The notes under the pieces are model-generated. The model ran no database searches. It was not told the origin of the DNA and worked only from the letters and a program-made list of their open reading frames with translations. 34,786 nucleotides of DNA from Adlercreutzia sp. ZJ473 (GTDB lineage: Bacteria; Actinomycetota; Coriobacteriia; Coriobacteriales; Eggerthellaceae), in NCBI RefSeq assembly GCF_013185065.1, contig NZ_JAAVTO010000028.1, positions 1 to 34,786 of the forward strand, written 5' to 3'. This document shows, piece by piece, positions 14,454-22,493 of the stretch; the first letter of the stretch is position 1; the number at the start of each line of letters is the position of its first letter. A program made the translations under genes and the position numbers.

Positions 14454-17400
14454 CGAAGACCCCTTGCTCTCTCGCCTGCCATGCCGCCCCGCAGCTCACG
14501 CGTCCTGAGGCCGATGATGCCCGCCTGTGCCGCCGCCAGCGACCTTATGCGAATGCGCACCGCCGCAAGATCGCACATCTCGTCGATCTTGAGCATCGTC
14601 ATCATCTTCCCGGACGCCCGCAGGACGTCCCTCACCTTGTCAGACGCCGCGGCATCCAAGCCGCAGCCGAACGAGCACAGCTCAACCAGCTCGAGCTCGT
14701 CGTGACGCGCGACGAGCTGCGCCGCCGCCAGCAGCCGGTCAGGATACTCCCACAAGCGCTCCCCCGCGCCAGGCGCCTGCCGGGCACCGAGGCAGTCGTC
14801 AGTCAGCACCGCGTACCCGCACGATCGCAAGAGCCCCGGAATGCCATGGTGAACCGCCGGGTCAACGTGATAGGGACGGCCCGCCAGCACAATGCCGCGC
14901 GCGCCTGACGCGGCGATCTGCTCCAAGGCGCGCGCGCCCTCCGCCCGCAGGGCGCGCCTGAAAGCGCTCTGCGCGGCACGTCCTGCCCGTACCGCCACGT
15001 CGACCTCAGCACGCGTGACGTCAGGCCACGCCGACGCAAGCGACGCGCGAACGACTTCTGCGAGCGCTGCGGCCGCATCCGGGAAATCATCCCGCGCGTC
15101 CCCCAGCAGACACGCGACCTGCGGCATGACGAAGCGGACCTTCTGCCGATCCGCCGTGCTCACGTTCTCCGCGAGCACGAGGCCGTAGCCCGCCGCCACC
15201 GGGCAGGCAGACCTCGGCATGCTCACGCCGTCCACAAGGGGCAGAAAGACGGTGTCCACCCCGCGGTCGATCAGGTCGAGCAGCTGACCGTGGGCGAGCT
15301 TCGCCGGATAGCACACCGACTCAGACGGTATAGTCTCCAAAGCCCGGCCTCGCAGCTCGCCGCAAGACAGCACGACGCGGAACCCAAGCGCCGACAGGAG
15401 CGCATGCCAGAACGGATACGTCTCGTACATGTCGAGGGCGCGCACCACGCCGATCTCCCCGCGTCGCGCGTCGCTCAGCTCAAGCGAGGGACGATCGAAC
15501 AGGGCGTGATAGCGCCAGTCGAACAGATCAGGTAGCGTCCTCGTGCTCGACGCCCCCGCACGCATCCCCCCAGGATGCGCTTGCTCGCCCGCACCACGCT
15601 CGCAGCGGTTTCCCACCGTGAAGGTTCGCCTCTCCCCCGCATCAGAGAACGTCGTGACCATGAGCGTGCAGGCGTTTGGGCAGCGACGGCACGTCACCGT
15701 CTTTCCAGCGCAGGAAAGCCCCCTCATGCGCTCGCGCGAAAGCAGCGCCGACGTCGACTGGCCGCGCCCGCGCTCCCGCGCGATGAGCGCAGCGCCGTAT
15801 GCCCCCATGTAGGCGGCGATGTCCGGTCGGTGCACCGTGCGACCGCATACGCGCTCGAAGGCCCGCAGCACTGCGTCGTTGGAGAACGTCCCGCCCTGCA
15901 CCACGATGCTCTCGCCCAAGGCGGACGCGTCGCGTACGCGCATGACCTTCTCGAGCGCGTTTCTCACCACGGAGTACGCGAGCCCTGCCGATATGTCCCC
16001 CGTGCTCGCGCCTTCCTTCTGCGCATGCCGCACGCGCGAGGTCATGAACACCGTGCAACGCGTCCCCAGGTCAACGGGGTTCTCAGCCGTAAGCGCCGCG
16101 TTGACGAAGCGATCGAGCCGCACGTTCATCGACCACGCCATCCCCGAGAGCAGCGCCCCGCATCCGCTCGAGCACGCCTCGTTCAAGACCACGTCGTCAA
16201 CCGCCCCGTCGCGCAGGTAGACGCACTTGATGTCCTGACCGCCGATGTCCAAGATGAAGTCCACGTCAGGAACAAGCTCGAGTGCCGCGCGCACATGGGA
16301 GACCGTCTCCACCTCGCCCGAGTCGAACGAGAACGCCTGCTTGAGGTATCCCTCGCCATATCCCGTGACGCAAGCGTGCGCGATAGTGATAGCCGGGTTG
16401 CCGTCATGCAGGCGCGGAAGGCGCTTCCGCAGGTCGGACAGCATGTCACGCGCCACTTCCATGAGATTTCCCGCCGAACGCTCGTACCCGGTGCGCAAGA
16501 TGCGACCGTCCTCGGAGACCAGCGCGTACTTGATCGCCTCCGACCCCGAGTCCACGCCCAGAAAAGCGCGCCCCTCATAGCTTGCCAGGCCAGCGCGAGG
16601 TGCGCGGCAGCGCGCATGCTCGTCTGCGAAACGGCGATGCTCGTCACGCGAGGCGAACAGGGGCTCGAGGCGCGAGAGGGTGGCGCCGTCATCCCAGGAA
16701 ACGCCCTCCAGCTGATCCAGCAGCTGCGCCAGCGTGCAGGACGATTCGCCGCGAGCCTCGAAAGCAGCTCCTTGGGCGACGAACAGGTGTCCTTCGGCGG
16801 GCACCAGCATGTCCTCGTCGGAAAGCCCCAGGCGCTCCTTGAACCGCCCGCGCAAGTACGATAGGAAATGAAGCGGCCCGCCGAGCAGGGCGACCTTGCC
16901 CGTGATGGGCCGCCCGCATGCCAGCCCGGCTATGCACTGGACAGACACCGCGTCGAAGACCGAGCCGGCGATGTCCTCGCGCGAGACGCCCTCGTTCAAC
17001 AAGGGCCTCACGTCCATCTGCGCAAACACCGCGCACCGCGAGGCGATGGGGTGGATGGTGGCGCATCCGTGCGCCAGGTGGTTGAGCTTCTCGGCGTTGA
17101 CGTCCAGCATGCCCGCTATGGTGTCGATGAAGCCGCCTGTGCCTCCTGCGCACGTGCTGTTCATGCGCAGCTCCTCGCCGTCGGACAGAAAGAGGATCTT
17201 GGAGTCCTCCCCGCCGATCTCAATGGCAACGTCGGCTTCAGGGATGAGGCGCTCAAGCGCCCGGCGGCAGGCGACGACCTCCTGCGTGAACGGAAGGCCC
17301 AGCGCGCCCGCCAGCTGCATGCCCGCCGAGCCGGTGACGCCCACCGCGAACAGCTCGCTCGGGTAGCGTCGCATGGCGTTGCGCACCACGTAGGAGAGCG

Positions 17401-17551
17401 TCTCCCTCACGTTGGAGAGGTGTCGATCGTAGCTTGAGTACAACAGTTCTCCATCATCGTCTTGTACGACGATCTTGATGGTCTTCGACCCGATGTCGAT
17501 GCCCATGCGAAGCGGCGTTGCGCCGGAGCCCTCCTTGCTTGAGACGCCCAT
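14450..17551 (-). CDS. CoA-enzyme activase with two BcrAD/BadFG (HgdC-like) ATPase domains and a DUF2229 region
   Basis: About 1033 residues. Two ASKHA-fold ATPase domains in tandem: the first opens with MGIDIGSKTIKIVV, the second with FLGVDSGSEAIKYALV. Each keeps both cysteines that hold the bridging [4Fe-4S] cluster in HgdC (MNSTCAGGTGGF and ASRCAVFAQMD; NEACSSGCGALL and GTRCTVFMTSR). A cysteine knot CRRCPNACTL follows, then DUF2229-like sequence from VVRALDMYETYPFWHALLSA, and an HgdB-like part ending in SFGCGLDAAASDKVRDVL. Such proteins use ATP to deliver very low-potential electrons. ATG 17551 is chosen because AGGGA precedes it and it clears the upstream stop. Lies downstream of a molybdenum enzyme and ferredoxin; normally fused to the next gene product. 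Confidence 0.88.
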   Translation of the reverse strand: MGVSSKEGSGATPLRMGIDIGSKTIKIVVQDDDGELLYSSYDRHLSNVRETLSYVVRNAMRRYPSELFAVGVTGSAGMQLAGALGLPFTQEVVACRRALERLIPEADVAIEIGGEDSKILFLSDGEELRMNSTCAGGTGGFIDTIAGMLDVNAEKLNHLAHGCATIHPIASRCAVFAQMDVRPLLNEGVSREDIAGSVFDAVSVQCIAGLACGRPITGKVALLGGPLHFLSYLRGRFKERLGLSDEDMLVPAEGHLFVAQGAAFEARGESSCTLAQLLDQLEGVSWDDGATLSRLEPLFASRDEHRRFADEHARCRAPRAGLASYEGRAFLGVDSGSEAIKYALVSEDGRILRTGYERSAGNLMEVARDMLSDLRKRLPRLHDGNPAITIAHACVTGYGEGYLKQAFSFDSGEVETVSHVRAALELVPDVDFILDIGGQDIKCVYLRDGAVDDVVLNEACSSGCGALLSGMAWSMNVRLDRFVNAALTAENPVDLGTRCTVFMTSRVRHAQKEGASTGDISAGLAYSVVRNALEKVMRVRDASALGESIVVQGGTFSNDAVLRAFERVCGRTVHRPDIAAYMGAYGAALIARERGRGQSTSALLSRERMRGLSCAGKTVTCRRCPNACTLMVTTFSDAGERRTFTVGNRCERGAGEQAHPGGMRAGASSTRTLPDLFDWRYHALFDRPSLELSDARRGEIGVVRALDMYETYPFWHALLSALGFRVVLSCGELRGRALETIPSESVCYPAKLAHGQLLDLIDRGVDTVFLPLVDGVSMPRSACPVAAGYGLVLAENVSTADRQKVRFVMPQVACLLGDARDDFPDAAAALAEVVRASLASAWPDVTRAEVDVAVRAGRAAQSAFRRALRAEGARALEQIAASGARGIVLAGRPYHVDPAVHHGIPGLLRSCGYAVLTDDCLGARQAPGAGERLWEYPDRLLAAAQLVARHDELELVELCSFGCGLDAAASDKVRDVLRASGKMMTMLKIDEMCDLAAVRIRIRSLAAAQAGIIGLRTRELRGGMAGERARGLR

Positions 17552-17556
17552 GGAAC

Positions 17557-17832
17557 TTATCCCTGCTCCCAAGGGTAGACAGGCCGCGGCGTCTGATTCG
17601 CCTCACGACGCTTTTTTGCCGCCGCCGCAAGCGCGATGATCTGCTCGTGCTCAACCTTCTTCTTCGCGAGGTAGGCCTGCTTGGCACGGGAGCGCATCAC
17701 GTCGGTGATGGGCTCGCCGCAGTTCGGACAAGCGTCATCGAGCAGGTTGATGTCGCCGCCGCATGCGGCGCACGTCGAGCGCTTGTCGTAGCACTTCCCG
17801 CAACGGGAGCAGTCGGTGCAGGAAAACGTCAT
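17557..17832 (-). CDS. Small four-CxxC (zinc-ribbon-like) protein
   Basis: A 91-residue protein with four CxxC pairs (C5/C8, C11/C14, C21/C24, C35/C38) in its first 38 residues, enough for two zinc ribbons or small iron-sulfur sites, followed by a Lys/Ala-rich helix and a PVYPWEQG end. AGGAGGG lies a few bases before the ATG. It is immediately downstream of a strong hairpin and its stop precedes the activase ATG by five bases, so it is probably made with the activase. Role unknown; a metal or redox accessory of the activase is a guess from position only. Confidence 0.78.
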   Translation of the reverse strand: MTFSCTDCSRCGKCYDKRSTCAACGGDINLLDDACPNCGEPITDVMRSRAKQAYLAKKKVEHEQIIALAAAAKKRREANQTPRPVYPWEQG

Positions 17833-17853
17833 GGCACTTCCCTCCTAGCGAAA

Positions 17854-17884
17854 GGCGGACCGGGGCTTCACGCCCCGGCCCGCC
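17854..17884 (-). terminator. Strong intra-cluster hairpin (terminator or attenuator)
   Basis: GGCGG-A-CCGGGGC, loop TTCAC, GCCCCGG-C-CCGCC: 12 paired positions with one internal mismatch, followed on the minus strand by TTTCGC. It lies between the ferredoxin stop (17915) and the start of the next gene (17832), just 22 bases before it. It would end most transcripts of the molybdenum-enzyme operon and let a fraction continue into the activase genes. Confidence 0.65.
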
Positions 17885-17914
17885 AAGCTCAACTCAAAGC
17901 CTCAGACGCCAAAC

Positions 17915-18247
17915 CTAGCGATATACCGCCAAGTGGCCCTCAGTCTCATCTGCCAGCTTGTTGATCTCGTCAAGCTCGCCAACATGCAGCGCATGGGAGA
18001 TGCAGATGGCGGCGCAGGGAGCGTTGCCTTCCTCCTTCTCCAGGCAGTACGCGCACTTGTCGAGGCGGTACGGATACGGCGACATGAACATCTCGTGACG
18101 GCCGTCAACCACATCGGGCTTCCCGAGGAACACGCGCATGTACGTGTCGGTCACAGGCAGGTCGTAGTAGTTCTGGCACGCCAGCTGGCACGCCGAGCAC
18201 CCCACGCAGTAGTCAAGCTCTACGAGCACTCCAATTTTCTTTGCCAT
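17915..18247 (-). CDS. Two-cluster [4Fe-4S] ferredoxin partner of the molybdenum enzyme
   Basis: A 110-residue electron carrier resembling a shortened DmsB/HybA-type subunit. First cysteine set C14-x2-C17-x2-C20-x3-C24 (CVGCSACQLAC), second C65-x2-C68-x9-C78-x3-C82. The four further cysteines of full DmsB subunits are missing. No signal peptide or membrane segment, so cytosolic. GAAGGG lies seven bases before ATG 18247. It follows the molybdopterin enzyme gene by 46 bases. In known Eggerthellaceae catechol dehydroxylase clusters of the cytosolic type, the catalytic gene is accompanied by just such a small ferredoxin and an MFS carrier. Confidence 0.9.
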   Translation of the reverse strand: MAKKIGVLVELDYCVGCSACQLACQNYYDLPVTDTYMRVFLGKPDVVDGRHEMFMSPYPYRLDKCAYCLEKEEGNAPCAAICISHALHVGELDEINKLADETEGHLAVYR

Positions 18248-18293
18248 GATCAATCCCTTCGTTACTCACTCGCGTCAGATTCAGCGAATCAAA

Positions 18294-20732
18294 TTAAAAC
18301 TCGTTCACCTTGGAAACCTTGCACAGCATGCTGCGCATGGGCGCAGCGCCGAAGCCCGGGTCAGATCCTTCCGCAGTGCACAGAACGTTGGGGTTGGCCT
18401 GATCCCAGCTGAAGCCAGGAAGGTTGAGCTCCTCGCAGGCGTGCTTGTAGTTCGGGCGGCACATGGAAGCTGCGCCCTTGATGACGCCCTTGGAGATGCG
18501 GGCCTTCGCGCGGATCTTGCCGCGGCGGGTCTCGACCCACAGCCACTCGCCCTCGGAGATCTGGCGCTCGCGCGCGTCCTCGTCATTGAGCTCGACGTAA
18601 GGCCAGGGCTCCAAGATGCGCTGGTGCGCGATGTTGGTCCATGCGGAGTGGTAGAACGCGTAGTCGCGCGCGCCGGTGGTCAGACACAGGTCAAACTCCT
18701 TGTACACCTCTGGCGTCTGATACGGGCTCTCAAACGGCTCGCTGTAGCTCGGCAGCGGGGAGTTGTAGCCGTACGAGGGCATCTGCTCGGAGTACACCTC
18801 GATGCGGCCCGTCGGCGTCTGGAACTTGACCAGGCCCTTCTCATGCTGCCTGGTGGTGCGGTTCTCACCGCCGTACTCGATGAAGTAGCCGATCTCGGCG
18901 GCCTTCTCGTAGTCGGTGATGGGCTCCTTGCCGTTGGGGATCAGGTGGAACTCGTTCAGGCGCCACAGCTGCATCTCCTCGGAGCTCTCCCATGGCCACA
19001 GGTCGGGAGCGAAGCGCTTGCCCAGCTCGCGCTGGAAGTCCCAGTCGTCGCGCGCCTCACCAGGAGGAAGCACGGCCTTCTGCGGGATGATGAACGGGCA
19101 GGGCTCGGGGTAGAGCTCCTCGTCGAACACGCCGACGCGCTCAGACCAGTGGGCAGCCGGCAGGACGATGTCGGCGATCTCGTTGCCCGGGGTCATGAAG
19201 TAGTCCATGTCGACGTTCAGCTCCAGAACGTCGCCCGTGAGCGCCTTGTGGATCTTCTGCGAGTCCTCGAAGCAGCCCAGCGGGTCGTTCGCAACCGAGA
19301 TCATGACCTTGGCCGGCCACGGCTCGCCCGTGATCATGGACTCCCATACGTCGTTGGGGATGTTGGCGTTGCCGTAGACCTGCGTGTACATGGGATGCTT
19401 GTCGTAGCCCAGGCGCAGCTTCGGGGGAACGCGGTCGTACGCGGTGATCTTCGGGTCGAGCATGAACTCCCAGAAGGTGTTGAAGTAGATGCCGCCCTTG
19501 TCGTCCAGCGGCGGGTTGAGCAGCAGCTGGAGGATGGTGATGGCGCGGCCGGACTGCAGCGCGTTGGAGGTCATCATGCAGGCGCCCAGGTAGGCGGTCA
19601 GAAGCGACGGCTTGTCGTCGGCAGGGTTGGTGATGATGTCGAACATCTGCAGGATCTTCTCGACCGGGGTCCAGGTGACGGAGGACACCTTCTCGGGCGT
19701 CCACACGGCGATCTCGTCCTTGTAGGTCTCGAGGCCGGTCTTGCAGGTCATCTTCGAGCCGTCCTTGAGCGTCACCTCGAAGGCGCCCATGAGCGCAGGG
19801 CGCACGTCCTCGCGGTTGAAGCTCTCGGTCTCGGGATGCCAGATGGCGATGTCGTTCGCGTTCTCATCCCACACCACGTAGCGCTCGTCAGAGCCGTCCT
19901 CGGAAAGCTCGGCCTCACGCAGCATCATACGAGCGTCGGCGTTGATGAGGAACGGGGCGTTGGTCCACTTGATGAGCATCTCGTGAGCACGCTCGAACTT
20001 GCCGCTCGTGAACATGAGGTTGGCAAGGCCCATGGCCAGCGCGCCGTCGGTGCCGGGGCGAACCGGGACCCACAGGTCGGCCTTCGCGCCGATGTCGCGG
20101 AACACCGGGTCCACCACCACGACGTGGGCGCCGTTGCGCTTGGCGTCCATGATGCGCAGGCCGGAGTACTGGCGCGAGCGGATGGGGTTGGTGCCCCACA
20201 TGACGATGGAGCCGGCGTTGCGATAGTCGCACGCCTCGTGGGGATGGAACATGCGACCCCAGGTCACATGCGTCTGAGCCAAGTTGGGGAGCAGGCAGAC
20301 ATGGGTCGGCCACACCTTGCCGCCGCCGTTCCAGGAGTTGTTCAGGCGGTCGAGGAAGTGGTTGGAGCCACGGCCGGTGCCCTGGGAGATGATGACGGAC
20401 TGCGGGCCGTACTCGTCGATGACCTTGCGCACCTTCGCCTCGATGAGGTCGATGGCCTCGTCCCACGTGATGCGCTCCCACTCGTCCTTGCCGCGGTTCT
20501 CGGTGTGAGGCTCGTCGACCGACCAGGTCTTGCGCTTCATGGGGTACTTCAGGCGATCGGGATGGGCGTGGATCTCGGGAGCCGAGAACGCCTTCACGCA
20601 CAGGATGCCGTCGTTGACCGGGCAGTCCGGATCGCCCTCAACGCGCGTGATCTCGTTGTTGTCATTCACGGTGAGAATGACGCCGCACTTCGAATGGCAA
20701 TCGAAGCACACGGTACGTACTTTCTTCTCCAT
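18294..20732 (-). CDS. Cytosolic molybdopterin oxidoreductase, acetylene-hydratase / catechol-dehydroxylase-like
   Basis: An 812-residue bis-MGD (DMSO reductase family) catalytic subunit. The N-terminal [4Fe-4S] site is C9-x2-C12-x3-C16 ... C45, at nearly the same positions as in acetylene hydratase. C146 in THVCLLP is the likely Mo/W ligand (compare Cys141 there). There is no Tat signal, so it acts in the cytosol. Acetylene hydratase has an aspartate after the second cluster cysteine (Asp13); here it is H13, so that reaction is unlikely. The set of enzyme, small ferredoxin downstream and MFS carrier upstream matches the cytosolic catechol dehydroxylase clusters (Hcdh, Cadh, Dodh type) of gut Eggerthella and Gordonibacter. 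The substrate cannot be read from sequence; a reductive dehydroxylation or transhydroxylation of a phenolic compound is inferred. GAGAGGA precedes ATG. Confidence 0.88.
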   Translation of the reverse strand: MEKKVRTVCFDCHSKCGVILTVNDNNEITRVEGDPDCPVNDGILCVKAFSAPEIHAHPDRLKYPMKRKTWSVDEPHTENRGKDEWERITWDEAIDLIEAKVRKVIDEYGPQSVIISQGTGRGSNHFLDRLNNSWNGGGKVWPTHVCLLPNLAQTHVTWGRMFHPHEACDYRNAGSIVMWGTNPIRSRQYSGLRIMDAKRNGAHVVVVDPVFRDIGAKADLWVPVRPGTDGALAMGLANLMFTSGKFERAHEMLIKWTNAPFLINADARMMLREAELSEDGSDERYVVWDENANDIAIWHPETESFNREDVRPALMGAFEVTLKDGSKMTCKTGLETYKDEIAVWTPEKVSSVTWTPVEKILQMFDIITNPADDKPSLLTAYLGACMMTSNALQSGRAITILQLLLNPPLDDKGGIYFNTFWEFMLDPKITAYDRVPPKLRLGYDKHPMYTQVYGNANIPNDVWESMITGEPWPAKVMISVANDPLGCFEDSQKIHKALTGDVLELNVDMDYFMTPGNEIADIVLPAAHWSERVGVFDEELYPEPCPFIIPQKAVLPPGEARDDWDFQRELGKRFAPDLWPWESSEEMQLWRLNEFHLIPNGKEPITDYEKAAEIGYFIEYGGENRTTRQHEKGLVKFQTPTGRIEVYSEQMPSYGYNSPLPSYSEPFESPYQTPEVYKEFDLCLTTGARDYAFYHSAWTNIAHQRILEPWPYVELNDEDARERQISEGEWLWVETRRGKIRAKARISKGVIKGAASMCRPNYKHACEELNLPGFSWDQANPNVLCTAEGSDPGFGAAPMRSMLCKVSKVNEF

Positions 20733-20759
20733 TGCTGTCCTCTCTTCTCTCTATTGGAC

Positions 20760-20834
20760 CCTGCGTGCCTCCTGCGCACGCAGGTAGTTCCCCCTGCTGC
20801 GAACGCGCTCCCCAACGAGCCCCTCGGGGAGCGC
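20760..20834 (-). promoter_or_regulatory. Two tandem hairpins in the leader of the molybdenum enzyme gene
   Basis: CCTGCGTGC / GCACGCAGG (20760-20784, 9 bp, loop 7) and GCGCTCCCC / GGGGAGCGC (20805-20834, 9 bp, loop 12) fill the 153-base gap between the MFS stop and the next start. Neither has a T-run. They could end or process the MFS transcript, or stabilise the downstream mRNA. Confidence 0.5.
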
Positions 20835-20885
20835 CGCGCACATGCGCCAGCGTGCCGCCAGCGCCTTTGCCTCCAAGACGCCTCG

Positions 20886-22229
20886 CTAGAACGTCTTGTC
20901 CTTGGTCTCAGGGCCGAACAGGAACACCAGCAGGCCGGGGATGATGACCATGGCGGCTGCGATGTACATGGTGGTGTACACGCCGAAGCTGGTCATGACG
21001 CCCGCCAGGATGATGGGTCCCAAGATGGAGCCCATGCGGCCCCAGGACGTCGCCAGGCCGTTGCCCGTAGTGCGAATGTTGGTCTCGTACAACTCTGGCG
21101 TGTACAGAGCCATCATCATGGCGTTGAGGTACTTGCCGAACTGATACAGGATGCCCGTGATGATCAGCATGACCAACGTGGTGGACGCACCGTAGGCGAT
21201 GCCGAAGATCGACGTGCACAAACCGGCGATGAGGAACGTCTTCTTGCGCCCGAGCTTCTTGGCAGACCATGTTGCGAAGAACCATGCCGGGATGCCGCCC
21301 AGGATGCCGATGGTCACGAACCCAGTGGACTGGACGACGTCGAAGCCCTTCTCCATGAGGATGGTGGTGAGCCACGTAGTCAGGCCGTAGTCGCTGAACA
21401 TGCTGATGAACCACACGAAGAAGCACAGAACGGTGACCCTCAGGTACTTCGGGCTGAACAGGTCCTTGAACGACGCCTTCTTATCGGTGCGCTCGATGCG
21501 AACCGGCTCGGGCAGCTCCTTGTGGCGGGCGATGGCCTCCTGCTCGAACTTCGTGCAGATGGCATCAGCCTCGTCGTATCGCCCCTTCGCCTCAAGCCAC
21601 AGGGGCGACTCGGGGCACGTCTTGATGATGCCGATGATGAACAGCGCCGGGAGCGCCTCAGCCAGGTACACGCCGCGCCAGTCGAAGTGCGGCAGGATGA
21701 GCACGGTGAGCACTCCGGCCACCGCGAAACCGATGGGCGTCATGAGCTGGTAGAGCGTCATGTACTTCGGACGCTCGGCACCCGAGACGATCTCGGAGAG
21801 ATAGCTGAGGGCCACGGGGAACTGCCCGCCCAAGCCAACGCCCAATATGAAGCGCATGGTGAACAGGTAGTAGATGTTGGGCGAGAACACCAGGGCGAAC
21901 CCGGCAATACCCCAGAGGAGCATGGCACCGACGATGGTCTTCTTGCGGCCGATGCGGTCAGCGATGCGGCCGGCGCCGATGGCACCGATGAACATGCCCA
22001 AGAAGCAGATTGACGAGTAGTAGCCGCCCGTTGTGGCATCCATTTCGAAGTATTCGCGAATGGTCGGCATCAAGAAGCTCGTTCCGCCCAGGTCGATGGT
22101 TTCGGCAAACCACCCCATGAGCACGAAGAAGATGATGACGACCGTATGCGGAGACGTCGGGATGCGGTTCATTCGATCTGCGATTGTGTACTCAGGCTTA
22201 GCCTGAGCTGCACCAGAAGCGTTTGGCAT
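20886..22229 (-). CDS. MFS transporter (sugar/aromatic-acid symporter type)
   Basis: A 447-residue twelve-helix carrier. It has the loop 2-3 motif GRIADRIGRKKT, helix 4-5 RFILGVGLGGQFPVALSYLSE, PESPLWLEAKGR after helix 6, the large central loop, and a second-half ATWSAKKLGRKKT, as in metabolite:H+ symporters including those for aromatic acids. Start ATG 22229 with AAGGGGGT upstream; the frame continues 36 codons further without family sequence. A hairpin (GCCTTTC / GAAAGGC, 22252-22270) lies just before the ribosome site. It precedes the molybdenum enzyme gene on the same strand and would import its substrate or export the product. Confidence 0.9.
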   Translation of the reverse strand: MPNASGAAQAKPEYTIADRMNRIPTSPHTVVIIFFVLMGWFAETIDLGGTSFLMPTIREYFEMDATTGGYYSSICFLGMFIGAIGAGRIADRIGRKKTIVGAMLLWGIAGFALVFSPNIYYLFTMRFILGVGLGGQFPVALSYLSEIVSGAERPKYMTLYQLMTPIGFAVAGVLTVLILPHFDWRGVYLAEALPALFIIGIIKTCPESPLWLEAKGRYDEADAICTKFEQEAIARHKELPEPVRIERTDKKASFKDLFSPKYLRVTVLCFFVWFISMFSDYGLTTWLTTILMEKGFDVVQSTGFVTIGILGGIPAWFFATWSAKKLGRKKTFLIAGLCTSIFGIAYGASTTLVMLIITGILYQFGKYLNAMMMALYTPELYETNIRTTGNGLATSWGRMGSILGPIILAGVMTSFGVYTTMYIAAAMVIIPGLLVFLFGPETKDKTF

Positions 22230-22251
22230 TTCAACCCCCTTAAGAATGTGA

Positions 22252-22270
22252 GCCTTTCCCCCTGAAAGGC
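22252..22270 (-). promoter_or_regulatory. Leader hairpin of the MFS gene
   Basis: Perfect 7-bp repeat GCCTTTC / GAAAGGC with a 5-base loop, ending about ten bases before the MFS ribosome site. Could modulate translation or mRNA decay. The rest of 22230-22493 shows no gene and no confident promoter. Confidence 0.35.
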
Positions 22271-22444
22271 ATGCCTGAACAAATGGTGGGCTGCCTGCAT
22301 CCAGGCGTGTTCCCCCTCTCGCTCTAGCCCCCTTCAAACGCTCTAGGAAAACCTTACGATGGGCAAGGCGGGCAGGTCGATCAGCAGGATGTTTAAGCGC
22401 TTCAACAGACCGTAGTGATGACAGCTTGAGCTGGTGCTTTGCAA

Positions 22445-22475
22445 GCTCTTACACGTGCTGGAGCACGCGAAGAGC
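22445..22475 (-). terminator. Two-part hairpin after the LysR gene
   Basis: Outer 6-bp stem GCTCTT / AAGAGC and inner 6-bp stem CGTGCT / AGCACG, separated by a small internal loop, 19 bases past the LysR stop codon. A short TTGC follows on the minus strand; probable but not strong terminator. Confidence 0.45.
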
Positions 22476-22493
22476 CCAGCGCGAGGCGCGGCC

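Noticed and set aside
18294-20732. True acetylene hydratase
   Set aside because: The catalytic aspartate after the second cluster cysteine is histidine here, and the MFS-ferredoxin context fits dehydroxylases better.
18246-22013. Open frame of 1255 codons on the plus strand across the molybdenum enzyme and MFS genes
   Set aside because: It is antisense to two genes with clear family sequence, and its translation is a Val/Leu/Arg/Glu/His-rich shadow with no motif. Long antisense frames are expected at this G+C.
22191-22207. 17-base palindrome CTCAGGCT-T-AGCCTGAG at the start of the MFS coding region
   Set aside because: It encodes the ordinary residues Q-A-K-P-E and could arise from codon choice; nothing else supports a function.
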